A stretch of DNA of 35,385 bases, from positions 1 through 35,385 of the forward strand of contig JAJFID010000384.1 of NCBI GenBank assembly GCA_021775325.1, read 5' to 3'. Each line of letters begins with the position of its first letter. Positions within the stretch are counted from its first letter, which is position 1. The notes beneath the pieces are model-generated. The model saw only the letters and a program-made list of their open reading frames with translations. It made no database searches and was not told the DNA's origin. Positions 1 to 9,511 of this stretch are shown here, in pieces. The DNA is from Rhodospirillales bacterium (GTDB lineage: Bacteria; Pseudomonadota; Alphaproteobacteria; Rhodospirillales; Casp-alpha2). The position numbers and the translations under genes are program-made.

Positions 1-18
1 CTGACAGCTTTATGTCAG
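1..18. promoter_or_regulatory. Perfect inverted repeat CTGACA-N6-TGTCAG upstream of the WYL regulator; putative operator
   Basis: Read directly: CTGACA GCTTTA TGTCAG at 1-18, 40 bp before the ATG at 58. Confidence 0.45.
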
Positions 19-57
19 CAGTGATGGTGTGATAGCCTCTCTGCGAGGAGGTTTTCC

Positions 58-732
58 ATGCGCCGGGCTGACAGACTGTTTGAATTAATCCAGGAACTGC
101 GCGCGGCAAGCGGCCCTGTCACGGCGGCCCAACTGGCAGCACGGCTGGAAGTTACGCCGCGTACAATCTATCGGGACGTGGCGTCATTGCAGGGCATGCG
201 GGTCCCCATCGATGGCGAAGCGGGTGTCGGGTACATCATGCGTCGTGGTTATGACCTGCCGCCGCTCATGTTCACGACGGACGAGGTGGAAGCTATCACG
301 GTGGGTCTGAACCTGCTGGTACGAACCGGTGATACGGGCCTGCAAAGCGCGGCACGATCCGTCGCGGCGAAAATCGCCACGGTCCTGCCGCTGGAGCAGA
401 CAGCATTGAGCGACAAAGCGCTTCAGGTTTCCGACCACGGTATACCCGTGCCGGATCTGGACATGGGTATGATCAGAACGAGCGTCCGCGAAGAAGAGGC
501 GCTGCTGATTCACTATATCAATCAGGCCGGAGAAAACAGCAAACGAACGATCCTGCCACTGGCTGTTACCTATCATGCTGAGGTCATTGTCATCGCCGCG
601 TGGTGTGAGTGGCGACAGGACTTCCGGCACTTCCGCGCCGACCGGGTCAGTCAATGCACAAACACCGGCCAGTCTTTCAAAGACAGAGGGCACGAGTTAA
701 GACAGACGTGGTACAGGGAATATGGTCGGTAG
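58..732 (+). CDS. YafY-like transcriptional regulator (HTH_11 plus WYL-type domain)
   Basis: N-terminal HTH 'RLFELIQELRAASGPVTAAQLAARLEVTPRTIYRDVASL' and downstream WYL-like region; SD GGAGG upstream. Confidence 0.9.
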   Translation: MRRADRLFELIQELRAASGPVTAAQLAARLEVTPRTIYRDVASLQGMRVPIDGEAGVGYIMRRGYDLPPLMFTTDEVEAITVGLNLLVRTGDTGLQSAARSVAAKIATVLPLEQTALSDKALQVSDHGIPVPDLDMGMIRTSVREEEALLIHYINQAGENSKRTILPLAVTYHAEVIVIAAWCEWRQDFRHFRADRVSQCTNTGQSFKDRGHELRQTWYREYGR

Positions 733-749
733 AAATCAGGCTTGAAAGC

Positions 750-2876
750 CTATAGCTCGTTTTCACCTGAGGGACGCGTCGACTTGCCGGTTTCCGGTTT
801 GACGGGCGTGATACGACTGACCAGATCGTCCAGCATGTGCTGCAGGTATTCGGACTGGGACAACAATTTGTTGGTCGCCTCAAGCGCTTCGTTGGATGCC
901 GTAGAGGCAATTTCATGCGCAACTGTTGTGACCGTGTCGAGGGACTTCCTGACACTGACCACGAGACGCTCGGCCCGGCTGACGGCGTCCCGGATTGTGC
1001 TAAATCGCGGACTGTCTGTTCCGCCCGAGCCTTGAGCCGCATCCCGGTCAGATGACAGATAGACAAGATTGTCGTCGCCCTTGCCACCGTCCTGCTGGTT
1101 GCTCGATCTGAACACAATCAGATTCGCTTCGTCACGGATTGTGGACACGCACAGTTCCAGATCAACAAGCTGGCGGGCGGTATCAGCCAGGGTCTGGATC
1201 AGGGCTTCAGTTCGCTCGACGTCCACTGTGGCGGCAGTTACGTATTCGCTGATTTGCGTCAGGTGCTTGGAAGCCGCGCCAATGGAACTGGAAGGCTGGT
1301 CGCCCATACCATGTTTCGATTCGCCGGTCAGTTCGGACAATCCGCCAATGCCGGAACCGAGCGGTCCGAAAGTCTTTGGACCCGTTGATCCAGCAGCGGA
1401 CGCCGCAGCGGGCTGTGACGGCGCTTCCGGTTCAATCCGGTCTGTATCACCTGACCGTTGTGGCGTCTCGGTGTGACTCGCCGCCAGTTGCTCCAGGGCT
1501 TCTTCCGGTGTTGGTTCCGGCGGCAATGCGCTGCCCATACCCGGACTTAAGGCGGGTTCAACCCGGTCAATTTCACTAGCGGCTGGCGTCAGGTCTTCTT
1601 CGTTTGCGCCTTCGGCGGCCTTGGCATCATCTTTGGGTTCAGCATCACGTTCGGCCTGACGCATCGCCGCGTCCATGGACAGGCGCATGCGTGCATCATC
1701 CAGTTCTGCACGCATGTGATCCAGTTCAGCCAGATGGTCGAGCCAGTTATCCAGCGCCCGGGCCATACGGCCAATAGCGTCAATATTTCCCCGTAACGGT
1801 ACGGTCATGAACCTGTCACCGCGGGCCAGTTGTTCCGTGGCGTCGGACAGTCGCCGCAACGGGCTGGTGATGCTGCGCATGATAACTACGCCGCTGAGGA
1901 TCAGAAACAGAATGGTACCGGCGCTGGCAAGGGCTGTCACCTGACGGGCCAGCAGGTGTTCACGCTCGAATGCATCCGGCGCGGCGCGGGCAAACTGGCC
2001 GGAAAACTCTGCGATGTTACGCAGGGCCGGACCCACGTAATCGAGTATTTCCTCGAACGCCTGCGGCGCGGATTCAAGCCGCGCACGGGTATCGTTCATG
2101 GCCAGCATAACAGACGCATGGGTACGCAATACACGCTGCAGATCCGTCTTCACGGATTCCGTGACATCAGACCTGGCGATAAGGCCATTCAGCTTTTCGT
2201 ATTCACCCGCAATGCGGGCCCGGTCTGCCGCGCTGTTGGGTGCGGGTTCCGTTTCTGCTTCCCGGTCGAGGGCGTCAAAGTCGGCCAGCAACGCCCGCAG
2301 GCCATTACTTTCAAGCGCCTCACGCACATCCCGTGCGGCGTCATGGCGCTGGGCGCGAATACCTGTCGTCTCCGTCATACCCAGCACGGCCGCATTTTCG
2401 ATAGCAGCGGAGAACTCACTGCCGTAATCGGCAAATGCGTCGCGAATGGTAATGGTGGAATCACGTATGGGCGCGGTCTGCTCCATGCCCTGAACGGTGC
2501 CAAGCGCCACGGCGACCCGATCCACGGCACGGCGATGGGCCTGCACCACGGCGGGATCACGATCAGCCCGGGCACGACGGTCCTGAACCCGGACATCCTC
2601 AATAGCAGTATTCAGTTCACTGATGGCGCTGGAAATGCGCTGGGCATCTTTCCAGGTGCTCAGCGACCGGGCCAGTCGGTCATCCACATAGACGTACACC
2701 GTCGCCAGTGCCGCCATGGCGATAACGCCAATAAAGAAATACAATGCTGTACGTGTGGACAGGGGCGTGCCGCCCAGGAACGACTTGTCCGCATACTCCT
2801 GCGCACGCAAATCCAGGTACGGTTCGTTGAGTTGTGATTCCCGACTCATGCCTGCTCTGTCTAACCCGCTTCCCAA
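750..2876 (-). CDS. Membrane protein with periplasmic sensor-like region, two TM segments, HAMP domain and degenerate MCP-like cytoplasmic coiled coil
   Basis: TM 'ALYFFIGVIAMAALATVYVYV', TM2 'ALASAGTILFLILSGVVIM', HAMP 'RSITSPLRRLSDATEQLARGD'; long Ala/Glu/Pro-rich linker and C-terminal coiled coil. Confidence 0.75.
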   Translation of the reverse strand: MGSGLDRAGMSRESQLNEPYLDLRAQEYADKSFLGGTPLSTRTALYFFIGVIAMAALATVYVYVDDRLARSLSTWKDAQRISSAISELNTAIEDVRVQDRRARADRDPAVVQAHRRAVDRVAVALGTVQGMEQTAPIRDSTITIRDAFADYGSEFSAAIENAAVLGMTETTGIRAQRHDAARDVREALESNGLRALLADFDALDREAETEPAPNSAADRARIAGEYEKLNGLIARSDVTESVKTDLQRVLRTHASVMLAMNDTRARLESAPQAFEEILDYVGPALRNIAEFSGQFARAAPDAFEREHLLARQVTALASAGTILFLILSGVVIMRSITSPLRRLSDATEQLARGDRFMTVPLRGNIDAIGRMARALDNWLDHLAELDHMRAELDDARMRLSMDAAMRQAERDAEPKDDAKAAEGANEEDLTPAASEIDRVEPALSPGMGSALPPEPTPEEALEQLAASHTETPQRSGDTDRIEPEAPSQPAAASAAGSTGPKTFGPLGSGIGGLSELTGESKHGMGDQPSSSIGAASKHLTQISEYVTAATVDVERTEALIQTLADTARQLVDLELCVSTIRDEANLIVFRSSNQQDGGKGDDNLVYLSSDRDAAQGSGGTDSPRFSTIRDAVSRAERLVVSVRKSLDTVTTVAHEIASTASNEALEATNKLLSQSEYLQHMLDDLVSRITPVKPETGKSTRPSGENEL

Positions 2877-3117
2877 CCGCTTTTATTGCCCCATGTATAA
2901 CAGGGTTGTGAATTCTATGCCAAATCGACCGGAATACATAGTGTCACACGACATTATTTTTCACGGATCAAGTACCCCGTGCAAAAGCCGGAATACAGCC
3001 CTTTTATCGTATTTCCGCCCCTGTACTTGAAAAATCCGGCGTTTTAGGTTAGATTCTAGCCTGTAACGTAAAAAGGTGCGCGGATATGCGTGCCTGTTTG
3101 TGTGACTGGAGTTTGAT

Positions 3118-3300
3118 GTGATTGATCCTGCTATGACACCGGGTGCGATAAAAACCGGCATGCTGGCCCTTAAAATGGCAGTACAGCAGGAACGTGACGT
3201 GGCGGCTGTCGCCCTGCGTCAGGCCAACGAACAACCCGCGTTCGAAGGCAAGGGTTCTGCAAATCCCCATCTGGGCCAAGTTCTGGACGTCAGCGTCTAG
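3118..3300 (+). CDS. Small (60 aa) hypothetical protein, possibly YjfB-like putative motility protein
   Basis: GTG start, compact ORF followed by terminator-like hairpin; weak resemblance to YjfB family. Confidence 0.5.
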   Translation: MIDPAMTPGAIKTGMLALKMAVQQERDVAAVALRQANEQPAFEGKGSANPHLGQVLDVSV

Positions 3301-3334
3301 TACGGACACATTGAAGCCACTCCTATTCTTGCAC

Positions 3335-3360
3335 TGGGCCCCTTCCGGGCCCATTGTTGT
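3335..3360 (+). terminator. Hairpin TGGGCCC-CTTCC-GGGCCCA followed by TTGTTGT
   Basis: Perfect 7-bp GC-rich stem between the 60-aa gene and the NUDIX gene. Confidence 0.55.
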
Positions 3361-3363
3361 AAC

Positions 3364-3897
3364 ATGAGTGATGACACACGCGATATCCAGACTGGCTCCG
3401 GGCCCAGCGTGGAGGAAATCCCCCACGGTGACAATCGGGCACGACTGGTATGCCCTGATTGTGGTTATGTCGAGTACAGCAACCCGAAGGTCGTCACGGG
3501 TGCTCTGTGTTTCTGGCAGGACCAGGTCCTGTTATGTCGCCGGGCCATCAATCCGCGCAAGGGATTCTGGACTTTTCCCGGCGGTTATCTGGAACTGAAT
3601 GAAACCACAGCCGATGGCGCCATGCGCGAAGCCAGAGAGGAAGCCAACGTGCAAATCCATATTGATGGCCTGATCGGTGTCTATGAGTTACCGCACATCA
3701 GCCATATCTATGTCATTCATCACGCGAGGTTAGCTTCACCGGACTACTCGCCGGGCGCAGAAAGCGAGGACGTGCAATTGTTCCACTGGGATGACATCCC
3801 CTGGGATGAACTGGCGTTCAGCAGTGTCAAATGGGCGCTGGACCGTCACCGGGCCGCCGCGCCTGCCGATATTCACACGGCTGCGCCCGGGTTTTAA
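3364..3897 (+). CDS. NUDIX hydrolase with N-terminal zinc-ribbon
   Basis: 'CPDCGYVEYSNPKVVTG' and Nudix box 'GGYLELNETTADGAMREAREEANV'. Confidence 0.9.
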   Translation: MSDDTRDIQTGSGPSVEEIPHGDNRARLVCPDCGYVEYSNPKVVTGALCFWQDQVLLCRRAINPRKGFWTFPGGYLELNETTADGAMREAREEANVQIHIDGLIGVYELPHISHIYVIHHARLASPDYSPGAESEDVQLFHWDDIPWDELAFSSVKWALDRHRAAAPADIHTAAPGF

Positions 3898-3934
3898 CAC
3901 AAAATTCAGACGTTTTTTGTGGCCGGGTGGAATC

Positions 3935-3950
3935 TTTACATTCTGTTAAC
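3935..3950. promoter_or_regulatory. CtrA-like box TTTA-N7-TTAAC
   Basis: TTTACATTCTGTTAAC; one mismatch to the published TTAA-N7-TTAA(C) consensus. Confidence 0.3.
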
Positions 3951-3973
3951 CATTACTGCCTAGGGTGACGTTC

Positions 3974-4201
3974 ATGAACGACGTTTCCCAAATAGTTCGC
4001 GCGCCCGTCCCCGGTCAAATTGCCCCCAAACCCAAGGGTTATCAGGCGACCATCGAGGTCAAGAACCGCGCCAACGTGAGCACAGCAGGCCAGACGCCGG
4101 AAGAAATTCTGGCCGTCCGCAAACTGGGCCGCGAACTGTCCGCATCCGAAGCACCCCGAGACGACGTCCCGCGCGGGTTCTATCTGGATATTCTGGTATA
4201 G
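3974..4201 (+). CDS. Small hypothetical protein (75 aa)
   Basis: ORF MNDVSQIVRAPVPGQIAPKPKGYQ...; no recognised domain. Confidence 0.55.
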   Translation: MNDVSQIVRAPVPGQIAPKPKGYQATIEVKNRANVSTAGQTPEEILAVRKLGRELSASEAPRDDVPRGFYLDILV

Positions 4202-4213
4202 ATCGAACCAAGT

Positions 4214-4798
4214 CTAGAACGACGAATTGGGTAGCTTCAAAAATTCCACTTCTTCAGGTGTGCTGGTACGGCCAAGAAAATCGTTGCGGTGGGGAAAACG
4301 TCCGAACTGCTCGATCACATCCCGGTGGCGTATGGCATAATCCGTGGTGGACGGGTCGCCCAGCGCGGTAATCAGGTCCACTGCGTAGTTCTGATGGGCC
4401 AAATCTTCGCTATGCTCAAAAGGCAGATAGGCAAACATACGCTGGATGTTCAGCAACTGGCTATCGAGACCGGTGTCAATGTACTGCTGCGCCATGATCA
4501 CAGCTTTTGCATCGGTGGCGAAGGCCCGTGCCGTAGCGCGAAACATATTCCGCGGCACCTGATCGAGCAAAATGATGAGGGCAAGCCCTCCATTTACATC
4601 GCTGATCCAGTGGTCCAGATCACCATTCGCCGCCGCGTCGTGATGGGGCAGCAGGGTTTCGCGAATCGCCGTATCGAAGTCTTCAAACGAGCCCCACCAC
4701 TGTTCACGGTTCTTGCCAAATGTCTCCGAATCCGGCGCCCCAAACCACACGGTGAGCATGGCGTCGATGTCGCTGCGTTCCTGTTTTGAAATTTCCAT
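4214..4798 (-). CDS. DUF924 family protein
   Basis: 'VWFGAPDSETFGKNREQWWGSFEDFDTAIRE', 'LIILLDQVPRNMFRATARAFATDAKA', 'FAYLPFEHSEDLAHQ' are typical of DUF924; start chosen at ATG 4798. Confidence 0.88.
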   Translation of the reverse strand: MEISKQERSDIDAMLTVWFGAPDSETFGKNREQWWGSFEDFDTAIRETLLPHHDAAANGDLDHWISDVNGGLALIILLDQVPRNMFRATARAFATDAKAVIMAQQYIDTGLDSQLLNIQRMFAYLPFEHSEDLAHQNYAVDLITALGDPSTTDYAIRHRDVIEQFGRFPHRNDFLGRTSTPEEVEFLKLPNSSF

Positions 4799-4857
4799 TG
4801 TGCCTCGCCTGTCAGTTTTGCCTATGGTACGCTCAAGGCCAATCCAAAGGAAGACAC

Positions 4858-5067
4858 ATGAGCGATTCACGCATACAAACAATCACCGACTGGGCCGTTC
4901 AGGGACAGAAGTTGCCCGCCGACGCGCTTGATCTGAACGAACCTGCCGCTAGCGTCCTGAAAGCCATGGATCTGGCCCGGGAAACAGCGCGATCCCTTGA
5001 TCTTCCCTTCGAGACGGAGCCCGCCAGTTTTGTCAAACTGCTGCATGATCTGGCCCCAACCAGATGA
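4858..5067 (+). CDS. AtzG-like (DUF4089) small subunit, GatC-like partner of the amidase
   Basis: 69-aa protein with good SD (AAAGGAAG), overlapping the next amidase ORF by 4 nt (ATGA); sequence and position match AtzG-like partners of AtzE-type amidases. Confidence 0.7.
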   Translation: MSDSRIQTITDWAVQGQKLPADALDLNEPAASVLKAMDLARETARSLDLPFETEPASFVKLLHDLAPTR

Positions 5068-6491
5068 CGGATACCACGCTGCATGAAATGACGCTGGCCG
5101 GTGCCGCCCGCGCCCTGCAGACGGGCGATGTATCGTCAGAAGACCTCACCCGCCACACCATCAATCGACTGGAAACTCACGGTCCTGTCCTGAACTGTAT
5201 TGCGGCTGTTTATGCGGATGAAGCCATCGGTTCAGCAAAAGCATCAGATGCCGCCCGTGTACGGGGTGAAACAACCGGCACCCTGCACGGTGTTCCGATG
5301 GCACATAAGGATATGTACTATCGCGCCGGCTGGACCAGCGAGAACGGGTCGAAAATTCGTCAGGGCCACGTACCGGATTATTCGTCCACGGCCATACTGC
5401 GACTCGATCAGGCCGGTGCCATCGATGTGGGCCGCCTGAACATGGTGGAATTCGCCCTCGGCATTACCGGTCATAACGAAATCACAGGCCATGTGCGCAA
5501 TCCGTGGCATACGGATTACATTACCGGCGGCTCGTCCAGTGGTTCCGGTTCGGCTGTGGCGGCGCGGCTGGTTTACGGCTCGCTCGGCTCGGATACAGGT
5601 GGATCGATCCGGTTTCCGGCGGCCTGCTGCGGGATTACCGGAATCAAGCCGACCTGGTCCCGCGTCAGCCGTTATGGTGCCATGCCGCTGGCACCCTCGC
5701 TGGACTGCGTGGGGCCGCTGGCGCGAACGGCTGAAGACTGCGCCATCCTGCTAAACGCCATTGCCGGTTATGATGAGAACGATCCCCGGTCCAGCCGCCA
5801 CCCGGTTGACGATTATGTGGATGGCCTGGAAAACAGCATCCGGGGCTTGCGCATCGCCGTTCCGGCCAACCTGTTTTATGACCCGGTCACGGACGAGATT
5901 CGTAACCACGTGGAACAAAGTCTGGACGTATTGCGACAGGCAGGGGCCGAGATTGTTACGGTCACGGTCCCGGACAGCACCGCCACCGCCAACATGCTCA
6001 ACAATCTGATCGGTGCCACGGAGGGTGCCTCGTTCCATAGCCGCTGGTTGCGCGAACGACCGGAAGATTACGGCTCACCCACCCTGATCCGGTTCATGGT
6101 CGGTGCCATGTGCCCGGCAGACAGGTATCAGGAAGCGCTGGCGCTCAGAACCGTCGTCCTCAAAGAATTCTCCGATGCTGTATTCGAGAAGGCCGATCTG
6201 TTCCACCTGCCGCTCATGCCCGCTGCGGTGCCGACAGTTGAGGAAACAGATTTCGCCAAAAAGACGGATGGATTTGCCGAGTTTGTTGCCAGTACCGGTC
6301 ACTGTGTGCGCCCGTTCAACTACATGGGTCTGCCCACGGCCAGTATCCCGTGTGGGTTTACAGGGAACGGTTTGCCAGTTTCCTACCAGCTTGTGGGCCG
6401 CCCGTTTGACGAAAAAACCATCCTGAATGCCGCGCATGTGTACCAGAAAGAAACCGACTGGTTGGCGCAGACGCCGCCAATGTTTGCCTGA
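5064..6491 (+). CDS. Amidase (amidase signature family, AtzE-like)
   Basis: Amidase signature 'GGSSSGSGSAVAARLVYGSLGSDTGGSIRFPAACCGITGIKPTW'. Confidence 0.92.
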   Translation: MTDTTLHEMTLAGAARALQTGDVSSEDLTRHTINRLETHGPVLNCIAAVYADEAIGSAKASDAARVRGETTGTLHGVPMAHKDMYYRAGWTSENGSKIRQGHVPDYSSTAILRLDQAGAIDVGRLNMVEFALGITGHNEITGHVRNPWHTDYITGGSSSGSGSAVAARLVYGSLGSDTGGSIRFPAACCGITGIKPTWSRVSRYGAMPLAPSLDCVGPLARTAEDCAILLNAIAGYDENDPRSSRHPVDDYVDGLENSIRGLRIAVPANLFYDPVTDEIRNHVEQSLDVLRQAGAEIVTVTVPDSTATANMLNNLIGATEGASFHSRWLRERPEDYGSPTLIRFMVGAMCPADRYQEALALRTVVLKEFSDAVFEKADLFHLPLMPAAVPTVEETDFAKKTDGFAEFVASTGHCVRPFNYMGLPTASIPCGFTGNGLPVSYQLVGRPFDEKTILNAAHVYQKETDWLAQTPPMFA

Positions 6492-6513
6492 TCGCATCTC
6501 AAGGAAACGAATT

Positions 6514-7161
6514 TTGGAATCAGTTTATCATTACGCCGTTATCGAGAAGCCGGAAATGGCGGGGGCATCCGAAAACCGCCCGGACATTGATATGGAAAAC
6601 GCGGACTACAAACGCCAGCCGGACGTCCCGGCGATGCATCGGCATGTGGAAGGCTGGAATGGATTTGTTTGTGGTATTTTCCGGGGCGGCATGTTTGGTC
6701 TCAGGACTAATCAGATATCAATTCTCTCGGCATGGCAGCGCCCCGAGGACGCAGCAAACTGTTACCGCCCCCTATCCGAATTGAACGGTTATGTGGTCGC
6801 GGATCATGACTGTTTCACCGCAACGGTCAGACCACCGGAACCGTCCAGGCTTGATCGCGAGGGCTTCTACGTCATTCGCTGGATCAGAATGAACGACAGC
6901 GATGTCGACGAGTATACGCAACTGTGTCTTGAAACCTGGCCCGCATTCGAGGCCGCCGGCAACGCTCGCTGTTATGGCGTATTCGAGCGACCGGAGGAAA
7001 AGGGCATTTCCCGGCTGTTGATGCTGACCTGGTATGCATCCATGGATGCTTGGGAGACCTCGCGAAACCTTGATCCTGCCGACAGCGCCAAATGGTCGCG
7101 GCGCTCGGAAATGGAGCTGTCACATTGGGCCGACGGTGCCCGGCTGGCCAGTCTGTCCTAG
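6514..7161 (+). CDS. Hypothetical protein with two NIPSNAP/ABM-like (dimeric alpha/beta barrel-like) halves
   Basis: TTG start 6514 with SD AAGGA at 6501; 'FYVIRWIRMNDSDVDEYTQLCLETWPAFEA...' resembles NIPSNAP-type repeats. Confidence 0.55.
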   Translation: MESVYHYAVIEKPEMAGASENRPDIDMENADYKRQPDVPAMHRHVEGWNGFVCGIFRGGMFGLRTNQISILSAWQRPEDAANCYRPLSELNGYVVADHDCFTATVRPPEPSRLDREGFYVIRWIRMNDSDVDEYTQLCLETWPAFEAAGNARCYGVFERPEEKGISRLLMLTWYASMDAWETSRNLDPADSAKWSRRSEMELSHWADGARLASLS

Positions 7162-8594
7162 TTGTCGATACTGTTGTCCGAGCCCATATTCGGTTCTTCG
7201 GGCATCACGAAGGGCCGTGCAGACTCAAATGCCGCTGCGGCCCTGAGAACCAGCCGGTCATCATGCATGGGTCCTACAATGTGCAGACCCACGGGCAGGC
7301 CGTCGTCCGAGAAACCGCAGGGCACGGAACAGGCCGGCTGCTGGGTCAGGTTGAAAGGAATGCTGAATGGTGTCCATTCCATCCAGCGTTTTTTGTCCAG
7401 GCCAGCACGGATTTCCTCACCTGCGGAAAATGCGCTGGTGGCGAGGGTCGGGGTAATCAGCAAATCCCACTGTTCGTGGAACTGACGCATGTGCTGGCCC
7501 AACTGGCCGCGCTTGTTCACCGCAGCCATATAGTCCATGAGACTGTACGCCAATCCGGCTTCGGCAATTTCACGCAGGCCCGGATCGATCAGCGCCAGCT
7601 GTTCCTCGGTGTAATCACGCAGCAGATTGGCCGCACCTGTATACCAGTGCGCTTCAAAAATCTCATAGGGGTCTTCGAAACCGGGATCAACGGTCTCCAC
7701 ATGGGCACCGAGATCAGAAAATACACTAACCGCATCATCCACGGTGCGGGCAACATCCGCATCAACAGTCGCATACCCCAGCGTCGGGCTGTACGCGATC
7801 CTGAGGCCCTTGATACTATCCTCAAGACCATCGCCATAATCTGCTCCGTCATAGGGCAGGCTGAACCAGTCGCGGGCGTCAGGCTCGGCCAAAACGCTGA
7901 GCATCAGAGCTGAGTCAGCCACAGTCCGGGTCATAGGCCCAATATGTGACACGGTCCCGAAGGGGCTGAGTGGTGCTGCGGGTACCCGGCCAAAACTGGG
8001 TTTATGACCGAAGATGCCGGTAAACGATGCCGGTATGCGGATAGAGCCGCCACCGTCCGTGCCAATGTGCAATGCGCCCATACCCAGTGCGGCAGCCGCG
8101 GCGGCACCGCCTGACGAGCCGCCCGGTGTCCTGTCCGTATTCCACGGATTGCGGGTGATTCCAGTGAGCGGATTATCAGTGACACCTTTCCAGCCAAATT
8201 CCGGCGTGGTGGTTTTACCCAGCAGTACCGAGCCGTGTTCTTTCAACCGGGCCACTGCAGGCGCATCTTCGTTCCACGGCCCGCTGACATCCGTGGTTTT
8301 GGAGCCGCGTAAGGTCGGCCATCCCTCGGTCAGCAACAGGTCTTTTATGGTGGTGGGTACACCGTCCACCCGGCCACAGGGCTCCCCCCTAAACCAACGG
8401 GCTTCAGACTCATGGGCACATTTCAAGGCTAACGCGTCGTCCACCAGACAGAACGCATTGACCGCGTGATCGTGGGCGGAAATCCGGTCGAGGCACGCCA
8501 TGGTCACGTCAACGGGCGATACTTCTTTTGAGGCATATAGCTTTACCAGCTCTGTGGCCGCTATCATAGCGAGGTCAGTGGTTGTTCCGGGCAT
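7158..8594 (-). CDS. Amidase (amidase signature family)
   Basis: 'GGSSGGAAAAAALGMGALHIGTDGGGSIRIPASFTGIFGHKPS'; ATG start at 8594. Confidence 0.92.
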   Translation of the reverse strand: MPGTTTDLAMIAATELVKLYASKEVSPVDVTMACLDRISAHDHAVNAFCLVDDALALKCAHESEARWFRGEPCGRVDGVPTTIKDLLLTEGWPTLRGSKTTDVSGPWNEDAPAVARLKEHGSVLLGKTTTPEFGWKGVTDNPLTGITRNPWNTDRTPGGSSGGAAAAAALGMGALHIGTDGGGSIRIPASFTGIFGHKPSFGRVPAAPLSPFGTVSHIGPMTRTVADSALMLSVLAEPDARDWFSLPYDGADYGDGLEDSIKGLRIAYSPTLGYATVDADVARTVDDAVSVFSDLGAHVETVDPGFEDPYEIFEAHWYTGAANLLRDYTEEQLALIDPGLREIAEAGLAYSLMDYMAAVNKRGQLGQHMRQFHEQWDLLITPTLATSAFSAGEEIRAGLDKKRWMEWTPFSIPFNLTQQPACSVPCGFSDDGLPVGLHIVGPMHDDRLVLRAAAAFESARPFVMPEEPNMGSDNSIDN

Positions 8595-8626
8595 GGCGCA
8601 ATCCTGCACTGTTGGTTTGCCGAACG

Positions 8627-9478
8627 TTACCCCGCAACGTGCATGGTGACCACCCCGCTCACGATAGCAACGGCAGCAACCCAGCGAATAGCACCAAACC
8701 GCTCTTTCAAAGTCAGAGCACCCAAAATGACCGCAAACAGGACGGAAGTCTCACGCAAGGCAGATACGTACGCCATGGAACCGATGCTAAGGACATAGAG
8801 AACCAACGCATATGCGGCGAGCGAGAATATCCCGCCGACCATGGCCTTGCGACCGTCCTTGCGCAGATAAGTCCTGAAGGCATCGCCCTGAAAGATGATG
8901 GCCCAGGCCATGAGCGGAATGCCATCGAGAAAGGACAGCCACGCGATATAGCTGAACGACGTGGGCGAATGGCGTAGTCCCAGTCCGTCGACGACTGTGT
9001 AGGCAGCGATAAATCCGCCAACCATCAGCGCCATCATCAGTGGTTTCAGGAGATGGCGGGTGGGCAGACCTTTCTCAAACGCAAACAGACACATGCCACC
9101 ACTTGCCAGCGCCAACCCAAGCGCCGCACCCATGCTCAGGGATTGGGCCGCAAACAGATAGGCACCGAGCGCGATCAAAACAGGTGAACTGCCCCGGGCA
9201 ACAGGATAGACCGCGCTCAGATCACCAAAACGGTATGAAAAGATCAGAACGCCAAAATATCCCAGGTGAAGAACAGACGAGATGAGCAGGAAGGGCCATG
9301 CCTCGGCGCTGGGCCAGGGTACAAAAAACAGCGCGGGAAACAAGATGACGGTCCCGGTACCCATGAGCGTCGCCATGGTAAAAAACCGGTCACCACTGAC
9401 CTTGACCAGCGCATTCCATGTGGCATGCATCAGCGCCGCAAACAGGACGATCAGAACAAGGTGTGGCTCAAGCGCCAT
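8627..9478 (-). CDS. EamA/DMT-family transporter
   Basis: Multiple TM helices; 'YPVARGSSPVLIALGAYLF', 'LRETSVLFAVILGALTLKERFG' typical of EamA. Confidence 0.88.
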   Translation of the reverse strand: MALEPHLVLIVLFAALMHATWNALVKVSGDRFFTMATLMGTGTVILFPALFFVPWPSAEAWPFLLISSVLHLGYFGVLIFSYRFGDLSAVYPVARGSSPVLIALGAYLFAAQSLSMGAALGLALASGGMCLFAFEKGLPTRHLLKPLMMALMVGGFIAAYTVVDGLGLRHSPTSFSYIAWLSFLDGIPLMAWAIIFQGDAFRTYLRKDGRKAMVGGIFSLAAYALVLYVLSIGSMAYVSALRETSVLFAVILGALTLKERFGAIRWVAAVAIVSGVVTMHVAG

Positions 9479-9511
9479 AACAGAACCCCGGCATAATTCC
9501 GGGTAAGGTCA

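Noticed and set aside
1830-2837. 335-aa plus-strand ORF antisense to the HAMP protein
   Set aside because: Sense frame has TM segments and HAMP; the antisense product has no recognisable features
7092-7913. 273-aa plus-strand ORF antisense to the amidase at 7158-8594
   Set aside because: Overlaps a clear amidase-signature gene and has no domain-like sequence
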